A stretch of DNA of 27,456 bases. Origin: DATGKK01 sp035294725. GTDB taxonomy: Bacteria; Actinomycetota; Acidimicrobiia; Acidimicrobiales; Bog-793. Position 1 is the first letter of the stretch. Every line of letters begins with the position of its first letter. Position numbers and translations under genes: made by a program. Below, one piece after another: positions 8,274-16,442 of this stretch. Under the pieces are notes generated by a model that saw only the letters and a program-made list of their open reading frames with translations, ran no database searches and was not told where the DNA came from. Location: positions 1 to 27,456 of the forward strand of contig DATGKK010000028.1 of the NCBI GenBank assembly GCA_035294725.1, given 5' to 3'.

Positions 8274-9126
8274 CAGGAAGGTCGCCCGAGCGACCGCAGC
8301 AGAGCGCGCGGCGAGGAACCCGGCCACGGCTCGCGTCGCGTGGTGGCCGGTCGTCCTAGCCGTGGCCCTCGCCGGCTGCACGAGCACCGGTGGTGGCTCG
8401 CCCCCGAGCCGCTCCCACCTCGATGCCGTGGCCACGCTGGACGGGCACCTTCTCAGCCCGCAAGGCGGAGTCCTCCTCATCGAGGGTGACCACTACGCGG
8501 TCACCCTCAAGGTGCGCAGCGAGAGCGACGTGGACCGGCTCACCGTGGCGCTCGTGCCGCCCGGCGGCCGCTCGGGTGAGGTGACCGCCTGCCCGACGGC
8601 GACGTGCGTGGAGCTCCTCTCCGACCGGAGCGTCTCAAGCGGCCAGGACCTCGCCACGAGGTGGCTGGTCCCCGGCGGGCTGTCGACCGGGAGCCCGTAC
8701 ACGCTCGCGATCATCGGCACCGGGCACGGCGGTGCCCGCACACGGCTCGCCGGGCTCGGGACGGTCGTCGTCGAGCAGCCGTCGCTCTCGAGGGCTCCAG
8801 ACCACCTTCTCCCTCTCGTGCCCGAGTGTGAGGAGGCGCCACTCTCCTACCGGCCAAGGTTCCTCGCCCTGAGTTGCCTCCACGACGCCGTCCTCGTCGA
8901 CGACCTCACCTGGACCGCCTGGACGGCCGACAACGCGAGCTGCGTGGGGAAAGTCCGCTTCCTCGGCGAGCACGGCGGGCGTGCGACCCCGACGCTGTAT
9001 GCCGAAGTCACGCTCTACCGGCCGGAGACGACGAACGCGGGCCTCCAGTTCTCGAAGTTGGCGCTGTTCTGGTCCGACGCCAAGGGACCGGACGAGAAGC
9101 TGAGGGTGTTCTCCCTCACGGGCTGA
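8215..9126 (+). CDS. Putative lipoprotein of unknown function
   Basis: This 303-residue protein has a lipobox ALAGC at residues 51-55, after WWPVVLAV, which predicts cleavage before Cys55 and lipid anchoring. The only in-frame start ahead of the signal peptide is the ATG at 8215. It is preceded by AGGTG (8206-8210), overlaps the upstream gene by 59 bases and gives an unusually long, Arg-rich N-region of about 40 residues. The mature part is beta-rich. The C-terminal 110 residues contain the pattern RPRFLALSC...LTWTAWTADNASCVG, which resembles a short domain repeated in many actinobacterial secreted proteins (Trp-rich 'tWssW' followed by Ala and Gly), but its function is not known. It is convergent with the SDR gene, only four bases away. 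Confidence 0.75.
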   Translation: MTRSFSTRSRARCSTGSSPSRKVARATAAERAARNPATARVAWWPVVLAVALAGCTSTGGGSPPSRSHLDAVATLDGHLLSPQGGVLLIEGDHYAVTLKVRSESDVDRLTVALVPPGGRSGEVTACPTATCVELLSDRSVSSGQDLATRWLVPGGLSTGSPYTLAIIGTGHGGARTRLAGLGTVVVEQPSLSRAPDHLLPLVPECEEAPLSYRPRFLALSCLHDAVLVDDLTWTAWTADNASCVGKVRFLGEHGGRATPTLYAEVTLYRPETTNAGLQFSKLALFWSDAKGPDEKLRVFSLTG

Positions 9127-9130
9127 GCGG

Positions 9131-10018
9131 CTAGTCGCGGGCGCGCCAGTACTCGAGCACGTCGGTGAGCGTGGCCTCGAGCGGGATCAGCGGCTGCCAG
9201 CCGGTCGCGGCCGCAAGCTTGCTGGCGTCGCCGAGGAGCACCGGGACCTCGACCGGCCGCACGAGCGTCGGGTCCCGCACGAGCTTGACCGGATGGAGCG
9301 CCAGCTCGGCGAGCCGCTCGGCCACGTAGCTGATCGCGACCGAGCGCCCGCTCGCGACGTTGTAGGGCTCGCCAGGCCGGCCGTGCTCGGCGAGGAGCCG
9401 GTACGCCCGCACCACGTCGCGGACGTCGGTGAAGTCCCGCTCCGCGTCGAGGTTGCCGACGGGGATCTCCGCCCACCCCTTGCGCTCCGCCTCGACGATG
9501 CGCCGGGCGAGGGCGGCCACGACGAAGTCAGGGGACTGGCCTGGTCCGACGTGGTTGAACGGCCGGGCCGTCACGACCGGGAGCCCCCGTCCGAGGTGCT
9601 CCTCGAGCGCGCAGATCTCCGCCGCCGCCTTGCTCGCCGCATAAGGGCTGAGCGGCCGGAGCGGCGCCTCCTCGGTCACGGGCTCCGACCCGGCCGCCCC
9701 GTAGACCTCCGCCGAGCTCACGACGATCACCTTCGGCATGGGCGAGCATCGGGCCGCGGCCTCGAGCACGCTCAGGGTGCCGAGCGCGTTCACCGTGAAC
9801 GTGGGGAACGGGTCCTCCCACGACCGGCCGACGTGGGCGAGACCGGCAAGGTGGTAGACGACCTCGGGCGAGAGCGCGACCATCGACTCGCGAACGGCCT
9901 CCGGGTCGGTGACGTCGACGTCCGCGTCGACCCCGACCACCTCGTCGCCGCAGGCGGCGAGGTGCTGGCACAGCCAACGCCCGACGAAACCGAGCGATCC
10001 GGTCACGTAGGCGAGCAC
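9131..10018 (-). CDS. NAD(P)-dependent SDR, GDP-4-keto-6-deoxymannose reductase-like
   Basis: This 295-residue extended short-chain dehydrogenase has the Rossmann motif VTGSLGFVG at 5-13, the catalytic Ser region VSSAEVYG at 100-107, and Tyr126-x3-Lys130 (YAASK). The segment RDFTDVRDVV and the 295-residue length fit Rmd (GDP-6-deoxy-4-keto-mannose reductase, giving GDP-D-rhamnose) better than the longer GDP-mannose 4,6-dehydratase. Substrate assignment is inference. The start is GTG 10018, with weak TAGGGTG upstream. It is the last gene of the minus-strand cluster, 73 bp after the third GT4 gene. A GMD partner is absent from the window. Confidence 0.8.
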   Translation of the reverse strand: MLAYVTGSLGFVGRWLCQHLAACGDEVVGVDADVDVTDPEAVRESMVALSPEVVYHLAGLAHVGRSWEDPFPTFTVNALGTLSVLEAAARCSPMPKVIVVSSAEVYGAAGSEPVTEEAPLRPLSPYAASKAAAEICALEEHLGRGLPVVTARPFNHVGPGQSPDFVVAALARRIVEAERKGWAEIPVGNLDAERDFTDVRDVVRAYRLLAEHGRPGEPYNVASGRSVAISYVAERLAELALHPVKLVRDPTLVRPVEVPVLLGDASKLAAATGWQPLIPLEATLTDVLEYWRARD

Positions 10019-10091
10019 GGCGTCACCCTACCGGCCCTGCCCACCTGCCCCCGGTGCACCGATCGGGCGGCTCGCCAGGATCTCGCCGGGG

Positions 10092-11333
10092 CTAGTGGCG
10101 CCGCCGGCGGCTCGCGGCGGCTGCGGCGATCCGGTACGCCTGGAGGTGCGCCTCGGCGGTGCGAGCCCAGGTGAAGCCGGCGGCCGCGGCGAGCCCGGCC
10201 CTCAGCCGGCGCTCCCGCTCCTCGGCGGGCGCGCCGAGCGCGGCCTCGAGGGCCGCGGCCAGCGAGTCCGGCCGCCCTGGCTCGGCGAGCCAGGCCACGC
10301 CCTTGCTGAACTCGGCCATGGCCGTCCCCGCCGTCGTGACGAGAGGAGCGCCGGCGGCCATCCCCTCGAGAGCGGGGAGGCCGAAGCCCTCCTCCCTGCT
10401 CGGGTAGGCAACCACGGCGGCCGCGCCGAGCAGTGCCGAGACCGTCTCGTCCGGCACCCACCCGAGCACCGCGATGCGGTCGCGGTGAGCAGAGCGGCTG
10501 ACCGCCGCCTCGACCTCGGCCGCCCCCCAGCCGGGGATCCCGGCGAGGGCGAGCCGGAGACGGGGACGGGAGGGGGCGAGGCGGCCGAAGGCCTCGACGA
10601 GGTCCACCACCCCTTTTCGAGGCTCGAGCGTCCCGACGTGCACGACGAGCTCCCCCTCGCCGCCGACGAGCTCCGCCAGCTTGGCGCGGGCGCCCTCGGA
10701 GAGCTCTGTGGGCCGGAAGCGGCCGTGGTCGACCCCGTGCTCGGCGACGACCACCTCCCCGCGCACCGCCACGAGCTCGCCGAGACGGCGGGCCGTCGTG
10801 GTGCTCACGCAGACGACGGCGTCGGCGACCCGGGCCGAGCGCACGATGGCGGACCGGAAAAAGCGCACCTTCGACCTCTCGTGCCACTCGGGATGGTCGA
10901 AGAACGTGAGGTCGTGGATGGTCACCACCCTGCCGAGACCGGGCGGGAGGCCCCCCGGCAGCGTGTAGTGCGGTCCGTGGTAGACGGGAGGCGCCTTCGC
11001 TCGAGCCGAGGCGCCCTCGCGGCCCGGGGCACCGGTGCGGCGGGCTACCTCGAGGCGCCGGCTGAGCCAGAGCCGCTCGTAGGCGAGCCGGGCAGGGCGC
11101 CGGGCCGGTACCAGCTCGTGGACCGCTGCGCCCGGTGCGACGGCGGGCCAGCGTGACCCGTCGCCGCGGCGGGCGACGAGCTCCAGCCCCACGTCCTCCC
11201 GGGTCGCGAGGGCCCGGGCGAGCTCGACGATGTAGCGGCCTGCGCCAGCCGGGCGCTGCGGCACGGCGCTCACGTCCAAGGTGAGCTCGATCGCGGGTGG
11301 CTCCTCGCCTCCGGGGTCGGGATCGCTCGGCAT
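10092..11333 (-). CDS. Family 4 glycosyltransferase (third of three in tandem)
   Basis: This 413-residue GT-B enzyme transfers a sugar from an activated donor with retention. Visible marks are the N-terminal acceptor domain with AGAGRYIVELA (about 29-39), the linker HD-L-TFFDHPEW near 140-150, GTLEPRKG at 234-241, and the retaining-GT signature EEGFGLPALEGMAAG (315-329) with Glu315 and Glu323 spaced by seven residues. The start is ATG 11333, which overlaps the stop of the preceding gene (TGATG). A GTG one codon upstream is possible. No signal peptide or membrane helix is visible, so it acts on the cytoplasmic side. Donor and acceptor are unknown, but mannosyl or rhamnosyl transfer fits the operon. 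Confidence 0.9.
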   Translation of the reverse strand: MPSDPDPGGEEPPAIELTLDVSAVPQRPAGAGRYIVELARALATREDVGLELVARRGDGSRWPAVAPGAAVHELVPARRPARLAYERLWLSRRLEVARRTGAPGREGASARAKAPPVYHGPHYTLPGGLPPGLGRVVTIHDLTFFDHPEWHERSKVRFFRSAIVRSARVADAVVCVSTTTARRLGELVAVRGEVVVAEHGVDHGRFRPTELSEGARAKLAELVGGEGELVVHVGTLEPRKGVVDLVEAFGRLAPSRPRLRLALAGIPGWGAAEVEAAVSRSAHRDRIAVLGWVPDETVSALLGAAAVVAYPSREEGFGLPALEGMAAGAPLVTTAGTAMAEFSKGVAWLAEPGRPDSLAAALEAALGAPAEERERRLRAGLAAAAGFTWARTAEAHLQAYRIAAAAASRRRRH

Positions 11334-12553
11334 CACCGGCCACCACTGCCTCGATCGAGGGCCGCCCCCGTGGACGGGGTCGCCCGCTCAGAGGCCAGCT
11401 CGGCCGCTTCGGCCCAGATTGCGACGTGCGCCTTCGCGCAGGCCTCCCAGTTGAGCATGGCCGCTCGTGCGGTGCCGGCGGCCACGAGCCGGGTCCGAGG
11501 CTCGCCGTCGGTGGCCGCCTCGACGAGGGCGGCCGCGATCTCCTCCACGTCGAACGGGTCGACCTCGAGAGCCGCTCCCGCCACGCTCGGCAGCCCTCGC
11601 GTGGCGACGACGGGCGCCCCGGCGGCCATCGCCTCCGCGGCCGGGAGCCCGAAACCCTCCAGCACCGGCACGTAGGCGGTGCAGCGGGAGCGGGCGTACA
11701 AGGCGCTCAGCACCCCCGCGCTCGCCGGACCCGCTGCCACGACTCCGGGCACGCCGGCGGCGAGCGCCGCGTCGCCGCCCGACCAGCCCTGCGGCCCCAC
11801 CACGACGAGGGGCCACGGCTCGGCGAGGTGCGACCGGGCCCTCCCGTAGGCCTCGACGAGCCGGGACAGGTTCTTGCGAGGCTCGAGCGTCCCCACCGTG
11901 AGCAGGTACTCAGAGCCGGGCGGAAGCCCGAGGCGCTCGAGCAGCGCCGCCGCTGCCTCGAAGTCCGGCGGGGCAAGGTGGTCGGCGCCCTCCGGCACCA
12001 CGTGCACCCGTTCCGCCCGGACGCCGAGACCCGCCGCGAGCAGGTCGACCGCAGTGACCTCCGAGGGCACGACGATCTCGCTCGAGACCTTTGCCACGAG
12101 GCGGAGCGCCCGCTCATGCCAGGCCCTCCCGTGGGGCGGGTAGGCCTCCGGGAAGCGCCGCCAGGCGAGGTCGTGCACCATCGTGACGAGGGGCAGGCGG
12201 CGCACTGGCGGCGCCGCGAACGACGAGGCGTGCACGAGGCGGCGGGCGCCGCGCCCGGTGGTGCCGCCACGGACGCTCGGGACGAGCCAGCCGGCGGGGA
12301 GGTCACGGTTCCACAGCGTCGTGAGCACCGCACCCGGAAGAAGGGAGCTGCGAAGCGGGACGCCCAGCTCTGCGAGCGGGTCGCGCCGGCGGGCGGCGCC
12401 GATGGGCCGGCTCGCCCGCAGGGTCACGGCCGGACGGTCCTCGGCCGGCAGGGATCGCAGTCCCTGGAGCAGCCCGAGGCAGTAGGTGCCGATCCCTCCC
12501 GGGACCGCCCGTCGCAGCTGGTCCACGACGAGGTCGACCTGCAGGTCCGGCAT
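11333..12553 (-). CDS. Family 4 glycosyltransferase (second of three in tandem)
   Basis: This 406-residue protein starts at ATG 12553 (MPDLQVDLVVDQLRRAVPGG), two bases after the stop of the preceding gene. The open frame extends far upstream to 14014, but those residues are Arg-rich shadow sequence opposite other genes. Marks of the retaining GT4 fold are PGGIGTY at 18-24, HDLAWRRFPEAYPPHG near 128-142, VPEGADHL near 187-193, GTLEPRKN at 221-228 and LEGFGLPAAEAMAAG further on. It resembles both neighbours in layout, so the trio probably arose by duplication and then specialised. Likely role: successive additions to one envelope glycan. Confidence 0.9.
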   Translation of the reverse strand: MPDLQVDLVVDQLRRAVPGGIGTYCLGLLQGLRSLPAEDRPAVTLRASRPIGAARRRDPLAELGVPLRSSLLPGAVLTTLWNRDLPAGWLVPSVRGGTTGRGARRLVHASSFAAPPVRRLPLVTMVHDLAWRRFPEAYPPHGRAWHERALRLVAKVSSEIVVPSEVTAVDLLAAGLGVRAERVHVVPEGADHLAPPDFEAAAALLERLGLPPGSEYLLTVGTLEPRKNLSRLVEAYGRARSHLAEPWPLVVVGPQGWSGGDAALAAGVPGVVAAGPASAGVLSALYARSRCTAYVPVLEGFGLPAAEAMAAGAPVVATRGLPSVAGAALEVDPFDVEEIAAALVEAATDGEPRTRLVAAGTARAAMLNWEACAKAHVAIWAEAAELASERATPSTGAALDRGSGGR

Positions 12554-12555
12554 GC

Positions 12556-13743
12556 TCAGTCTGGTTCGCGGTGGCGGGACGCCCGGTAGACCGCGATCAT
12601 CTCCTCGGCGGTGCGGGCCCAGGAGTACCCTCGCACCCGCTCGCGGCCAGCCTCGACGAGGCGGCGCCGCACCTGCCCGTCGCCCGCCGCCTCGGCAAGG
12701 GCGGCAGCGAGCGCCGGGGCGTCTCTCGGCTCGACGAGGAGAGCGGCGTCGCCGACGACCTCGGGCACGCCGCCGGCACGGGTCGCCACGACGGGAACCC
12801 CGGCAGCCATCGCCTCGAGTGGCGGGAAGCCGAACCCCTCGTACAACGAGGGGTAGGCGAGCACGCTCGCGTTCCACAACAGGGCGCTGCGCTCCTCCTC
12901 GTTCACGTACCCGAGCCGGACCACCCGGTCCTCGAGACCGCGGGCCGCGACCGCCTCGGTGAGCGAGCCCGTCCCCCACCCGTCCGCACCAGCGACGACG
13001 AGGCGCAGCTCGGAGCTCTCCCGGCTCATCGCGTCGAAGGCGGCCACGAGCGTCGGGTAGTCCTTGCGCGGCTCCACGGTGCCGAGCGCGAGCACGAACG
13101 GCGGCTCGACCGGCGGCGGGGTCGTCGGCTCGGGGACCGGAGGCACCCCCCAGTGCACGACATGGACCCGATCGGGCGAGACCCCGAGCAGCTCCACGAC
13201 CTCGTCCCGTACCCACCCCGAGGGCACGTGGACGAGCGCGCCCTTCTCGACGGCCCGCCGGACGAGGGCGGGGTAGCGCAACGTGGCGGGCGTGCAGAGC
13301 TCCGGGAAGCGCGCCGCCGTCATGTCGTGGACGGTGACGACCGTCCCGGCGCTTCGTCCCGGCGGCACGGCGAAGTTGATCCCGTGCACGACGTCGGCCG
13401 GACCGGCGAGCCGCTCGGCGCTCACGAGGGAGCTCACCTGCCATGCGGCCTGGGCGAGGCTGGTGGGGACGGGCCGCCCCCTGAAGCGGACCGAGCGCGG
13501 GACCTCCCTCCGGGCGACGAAGGACCGCCTCGTGACGGCGTAGGTGCTCACCTCGACCTCCGAGTGCTCGAGGAGTGCCTCGAGCAGCCCCCGGCAGGCA
13601 GCGCCGACTCCGCTCGGCTGGCCGACGAGCGGGAGCACGTCGAGGGCGACGCGCAGCCTGCCGGAGTCGGGTGGCCGCCGGAACTTCGGCCGGCGGGCGG
13701 GCAGCGGCGCCTCGGCGCGCCGGCGGGTGGGGGCGCTGCTCAC
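12556..13743 (-). CDS. Family 4 glycosyltransferase (first of three in tandem)
   Basis: This 395-residue GT-B enzyme starts at GTG 13743, which overlaps the TGA of cofE (GTGA). The first 30 residues are basic and Pro-rich. The fold starts at RVALDVLPLVGQPSGVG (31-47), followed by VTVHDMTAARFPE (136-148), GTVEPRKD at 221-228 and YEGFGFPPLEAMAAG (301-315) with Glu302 and Glu310. The coupling to cofE places it in the same transcript, although F420 itself does not need a GT4 enzyme. It probably acts in the glycan pathway of the operon. Its donor sugar cannot be read from the sequence. Confidence 0.9.
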   Translation of the reverse strand: MSSAPTRRRAEAPLPARRPKFRRPPDSGRLRVALDVLPLVGQPSGVGAACRGLLEALLEHSEVEVSTYAVTRRSFVARREVPRSVRFRGRPVPTSLAQAAWQVSSLVSAERLAGPADVVHGINFAVPPGRSAGTVVTVHDMTAARFPELCTPATLRYPALVRRAVEKGALVHVPSGWVRDEVVELLGVSPDRVHVVHWGVPPVPEPTTPPPVEPPFVLALGTVEPRKDYPTLVAAFDAMSRESSELRLVVAGADGWGTGSLTEAVAARGLEDRVVRLGYVNEEERSALLWNASVLAYPSLYEGFGFPPLEAMAAGVPVVATRAGGVPEVVGDAALLVEPRDAPALAAALAEAAGDGQVRRRLVEAGRERVRGYSWARTAEEMIAVYRASRHREPD

Positions 13744-14447
13744 CGGAACAGGTCCTCGGCCGGCGGCCGCACGACCTCCTCGAGGACCGAGCCCCGGCCG
13801 AGCACGGCCGGGTCGACCCCGCGCACGACGGCGACCGGCACCCCGAGCGACTTGCCCATGACGAGCTCAGCGGCCGCCGCGATCTCGTCGACGACGCACA
13901 CCTCGGTCGCCACGAGCTCACGCCCGAGCGCGTCCCGGGTGCCCCGCAGGTCGACGATGCCCCGGATGCCGGCGCAGCCGAGCGCCACGTCGACGACACC
14001 ACGGCGCCAGGCACGGCCGAAGGTGTCCGAGACGATCACGGCCACCTCGATGCCGGTGGCCGCCCGGATGCCGTCCCGGATGCGTCGCGCCGAGCGGTCC
14101 GGGTCTTCCGGCAGGAGCGCCGCGAAGCCCTCGGCCACGTTCGAGAGGTCGACACCGGAGTTGGCGCAGACGAACCCGTGCCGGGTCTCGGTCACGACGA
14201 GCTCTCCCCGCCGGCGGAGGACGCGGACCGCCTCGGACTCGGCGAGCCGGCGCTTGGCCTCAGGATCGGCTGCGTCGACCGCCACCATGCGGCCCTCGGC
14301 CTTCGAGACGACCTTCTGGGTCACGACGACCACGTCGCCCTCGGCGAGCGCGACCGCTCCGACGATGGCACGGGCAAGGTCCGTCCCTCGTTCGATCTCG
14401 GGGAGCCCCCTCACGGGGAGCACGGTGAGGGCGGGAGCGGCGTCCAC
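13740..14447 (-). CDS. cofE: Coenzyme F420-0:L-glutamate ligase (CofE / FbiB N-terminal domain)
   Basis: This 235-residue enzyme adds gamma-linked glutamates to F420-0 using GTP. Recognisable family segments are LPVRGLPEI at 10-18, TQKVVSKAEGR at 43-53, NSGVDLSN at 96-103, SDTFGRAWRRG at 140-150 and DEIAAAAELVMGK at 187-199. GTG 14447 is the only start in the right place, 32 bases after the cofD stop, with no good Shine-Dalgarno, so reinitiation after cofD is possible. Actinobacterial FbiB usually carries a further nitroreductase-like domain of about 200 residues. Here the protein stops at the end of the ligase domain and the next gene starts at once. No second copy of that domain is in the window. 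Confidence 0.95.
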   Translation of the reverse strand: MDAAPALTVLPVRGLPEIERGTDLARAIVGAVALAEGDVVVVTQKVVSKAEGRMVAVDAADPEAKRRLAESEAVRVLRRRGELVVTETRHGFVCANSGVDLSNVAEGFAALLPEDPDRSARRIRDGIRAATGIEVAVIVSDTFGRAWRRGVVDVALGCAGIRGIVDLRGTRDALGRELVATEVCVVDEIAAAAELVMGKSLGVPVAVVRGVDPAVLGRGSVLEEVVRPPAEDLFR

Positions 14448-14479
14448 GGGAGGAGTCTTGCCCGCCGGCGCGCGCTGCG

Positions 14480-15454
14480 CTACCGGGCGGCCGCCGGCGG
14501 CGGCACCGCCTCGAGCACGATCCCAGCGAGGCGGCGCGCGGCCTCGGGCGACGACATGACGGTGGGGGCCACGACCGCGCGCAGCCCGGCCTCCTCCACG
14601 GCGGGAGCGAGGCCAGCGTCGACCTCGTCGACCACGAGCGTGCCGGCGACCTTCGAGAGGTGGCGGGCGACCCCTGCCGCCGAGGACTCCCCGCCAAGCT
14701 CGACGAGCAGCCGGTCGGCCGGTCCCTTCAGGGCGACCCCGCCCACGATGGGCGAGATGGCGACGACCCGGCGGCGCCGGGAGGCGAGCACGTCCGCCAC
14801 TCCCGGCAGGGCGAGGATCGGCCCGATCGACACGATGGGGTTCGACGGCGCCACCACGACGACAAAGGCCTCGTCGAGCGCCTCGAGGACCCCTGGCGCC
14901 GGCCGGGCCCGCTCTGCGCCGTCGAAGCGAACCTGGTCGACCACGACGGCGTGGCGCAGCTTCACGAAGTACTCCTGGAACGAGAGCTCCTCCCCGCCGC
15001 GCCGGCGGAGCACGGTGCGGACCGGGTCGTCGCTCATGGGCAGGATCCGCGTCCGGAGCCCGAAGGCGGTGGCGATCTCGGCGGTCACGGTGGACAGGCT
15101 CGCCCCCTCGCCGAGCCGGCCCGTCCGGTACAGGTGCGTGCCGAGGTCTCGGTCGCCGAGACGGAACCAGGTGCGGTCCGCACCGCCGATGCGCTCGAGG
15201 GCGTCCATGGCCTGCCACGACTCGCCGGCGAGTCCCCAGCCCGTCTCGGGGTTCGCCAGCCCGGCCAGGGTGTAGGTGACCGTGTCGAGGTCGGGGCAGA
15301 TCATGAGGCCGTGCAGCACGCTGTCGTCCCCGGTGTTCACCACGGCCGTGACGGCCTCCGGCTCGACCGCCCGCACGAGCCCCGAGAGGAAGCGGGCAGC
15401 TCCGACGCCCCCGCAGAGCACCGCAATGCGGCCAGGGCCCGTCGCGACGCTCAC
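14480..15454 (-). CDS. cofD: 2-phospho-L-lactate / phosphoenolpyruvyl transferase (CofD / FbiA)
   Basis: This 324-residue enzyme transfers a phospholactyl or, in actinobacteria, phosphoenolpyruvyl group from its guanosine-activated form to the deazaflavin Fo, giving (dehydro-)F420-0. Motifs seen are GGVGAARFLSGL at 15-26, NTGDD at 40-44, CPDLDTVTYTLAG at 53-65, and a second conserved stretch APSNPIVSIGPIL in the middle. I start it at GTG 15454, which overlaps the TGA of the epimerase gene (GTGA). The frame is open for five more codons to a GTG at 15469. cofE follows, as in the mycobacterial fbiA-fbiB pair. The other F420 genes (fbiC, fbiD) are not in the window. Confidence 0.96.
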   Translation of the reverse strand: MSVATGPGRIAVLCGGVGAARFLSGLVRAVEPEAVTAVVNTGDDSVLHGLMICPDLDTVTYTLAGLANPETGWGLAGESWQAMDALERIGGADRTWFRLGDRDLGTHLYRTGRLGEGASLSTVTAEIATAFGLRTRILPMSDDPVRTVLRRRGGEELSFQEYFVKLRHAVVVDQVRFDGAERARPAPGVLEALDEAFVVVVAPSNPIVSIGPILALPGVADVLASRRRRVVAISPIVGGVALKGPADRLLVELGGESSAAGVARHLSKVAGTLVVDEVDAGLAPAVEEAGLRAVVAPTVMSSPEAARRLAGIVLEAVPPPAAAR

Positions 15455-16392
15455 GAGGAGCGGACCCACTCGATCACCGAGGCGACGCCTTCGGCGAGCG
15501 GGGTCCAGGGCTTCCAGCCGAGGTGGATGGAGGCCCGGTCGGGGTCGAGCGCGTTGCGCCGCACGTCGCCCGGCCGCTCGGGACCATGCCGGGCGGCTGC
15601 CCGCACGCCGGCCGCCTCGGCCATCAGCTCGTAGAGGCGGTTCGTGGTCGTCTCGACGCCGGTCCCGATGTTGAGCACGAGCCCACCCCCGCGCCGCGCA
15701 GCCCGGGCGAAGGCGTCGACGACATCATCCACGTAGACGTAGTCGCGGGTGTGCTCGCCGTCGCCGTTGATCACGCAGGGCCGCCCGCTCACGAGCCGCT
15801 CCGCGAAGATCGCGATCACCCCGGCCTCGCCATGGGGGTCCTGGCGGGGCCCGTAGACATTGGCGAGTGCCAGCGCCGTGAACTCGAGGTTGTGGAGGCG
15901 GCGGTAGGCGACGAGGTAGTCGATGGCGGCCATCTTCGACACGCCGTAGGGCGAGAGCGGCCCGTGGGGCTGATGCTCGCCGACGGGCAGGTCCGAGCCG
16001 TCCGGCTCGCCGTACAGCGTTCCCCCGCTTGCCGCGTAGACGATCTTGCCCGTGCCGGCTTCGCGAGCGGCTTCGAGCAGGCGCAGCGTGCCGAGGACGT
16101 TCACCTCGGCGTCGACGAGCGGGCACTCCACCGAGCGCTTCACCGACGCCTGCGCGGCGAGGTGGAACACGACGTCGGGCCGGCGGCGGAGGACGAGCTC
16201 GCCGAGCTCGGGGGCCCGGATGTCGAGGTTGTGAAAGCTAAAGCGCCCGCCTGAGCTGCGGGCGGCGGCGAGGTTGGAGAGCTTGCCGGTCGACAGGTCG
16301 TCGACGACGTCGACCTCGTGTCCCTCGGCGAGGAGGCGGTCGACGAGCGTCGAGCCGATGAAGCCGGCGCCGCCGGTCACGAGGCAGCGCAT
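15451..16392 (-). CDS. NAD-dependent nucleotide-sugar epimerase, GalE-like
   Basis: This 313-residue extended SDR starts at ATG 16392, with GGGGGCGG about eight bases upstream. It has VTGGAGFIG at 5-13 for NAD binding, FHLAAQASV near 76-84, the catalytic Ser/Thr region SGGTLYG at 122-128, and Tyr149-x3-Lys153 (YGVSK). NGDGEHTRDYVYVDDV is the conserved substrate-domain segment. It fits UDP-glucose 4-epimerase or a UDP-glucuronate/UDP-GlcNAc epimerase. The sequence does not decide between these. It lies between the nucleotidyltransferase and cofD, coupled to cofD by a GTGA overlap, and probably supplies a hexose for the surface glycan. Confidence 0.88.
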   Translation of the reverse strand: MRCLVTGGAGFIGSTLVDRLLAEGHEVDVVDDLSTGKLSNLAAARSSGGRFSFHNLDIRAPELGELVLRRRPDVVFHLAAQASVKRSVECPLVDAEVNVLGTLRLLEAAREAGTGKIVYAASGGTLYGEPDGSDLPVGEHQPHGPLSPYGVSKMAAIDYLVAYRRLHNLEFTALALANVYGPRQDPHGEAGVIAIFAERLVSGRPCVINGDGEHTRDYVYVDDVVDAFARAARRGGGLVLNIGTGVETTTNRLYELMAEAAGVRAAARHGPERPGDVRRNALDPDRASIHLGWKPWTPLAEGVASVIEWVRSS

Positions 16393-16442
16393 GATCGCCG
16401 CCCCCGAGCCGCGGCCGCTCGCCCGTCGCCCGACGGTCGGGC

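Noticed and set aside
12554..14014. Long N-terminal extension of the second GT4 gene
   Set aside because: The frame is open but Arg-rich and overlaps the preceding GT4 and cofE. The ATG at 12553 lies two bases after the upstream stop and begins a normal GT4 N-terminus.
12571..14559. A 662-codon plus-strand frame across GT4 and cofE
   Set aside because: It is antisense to two well-recognised genes and has no protein-like motifs.
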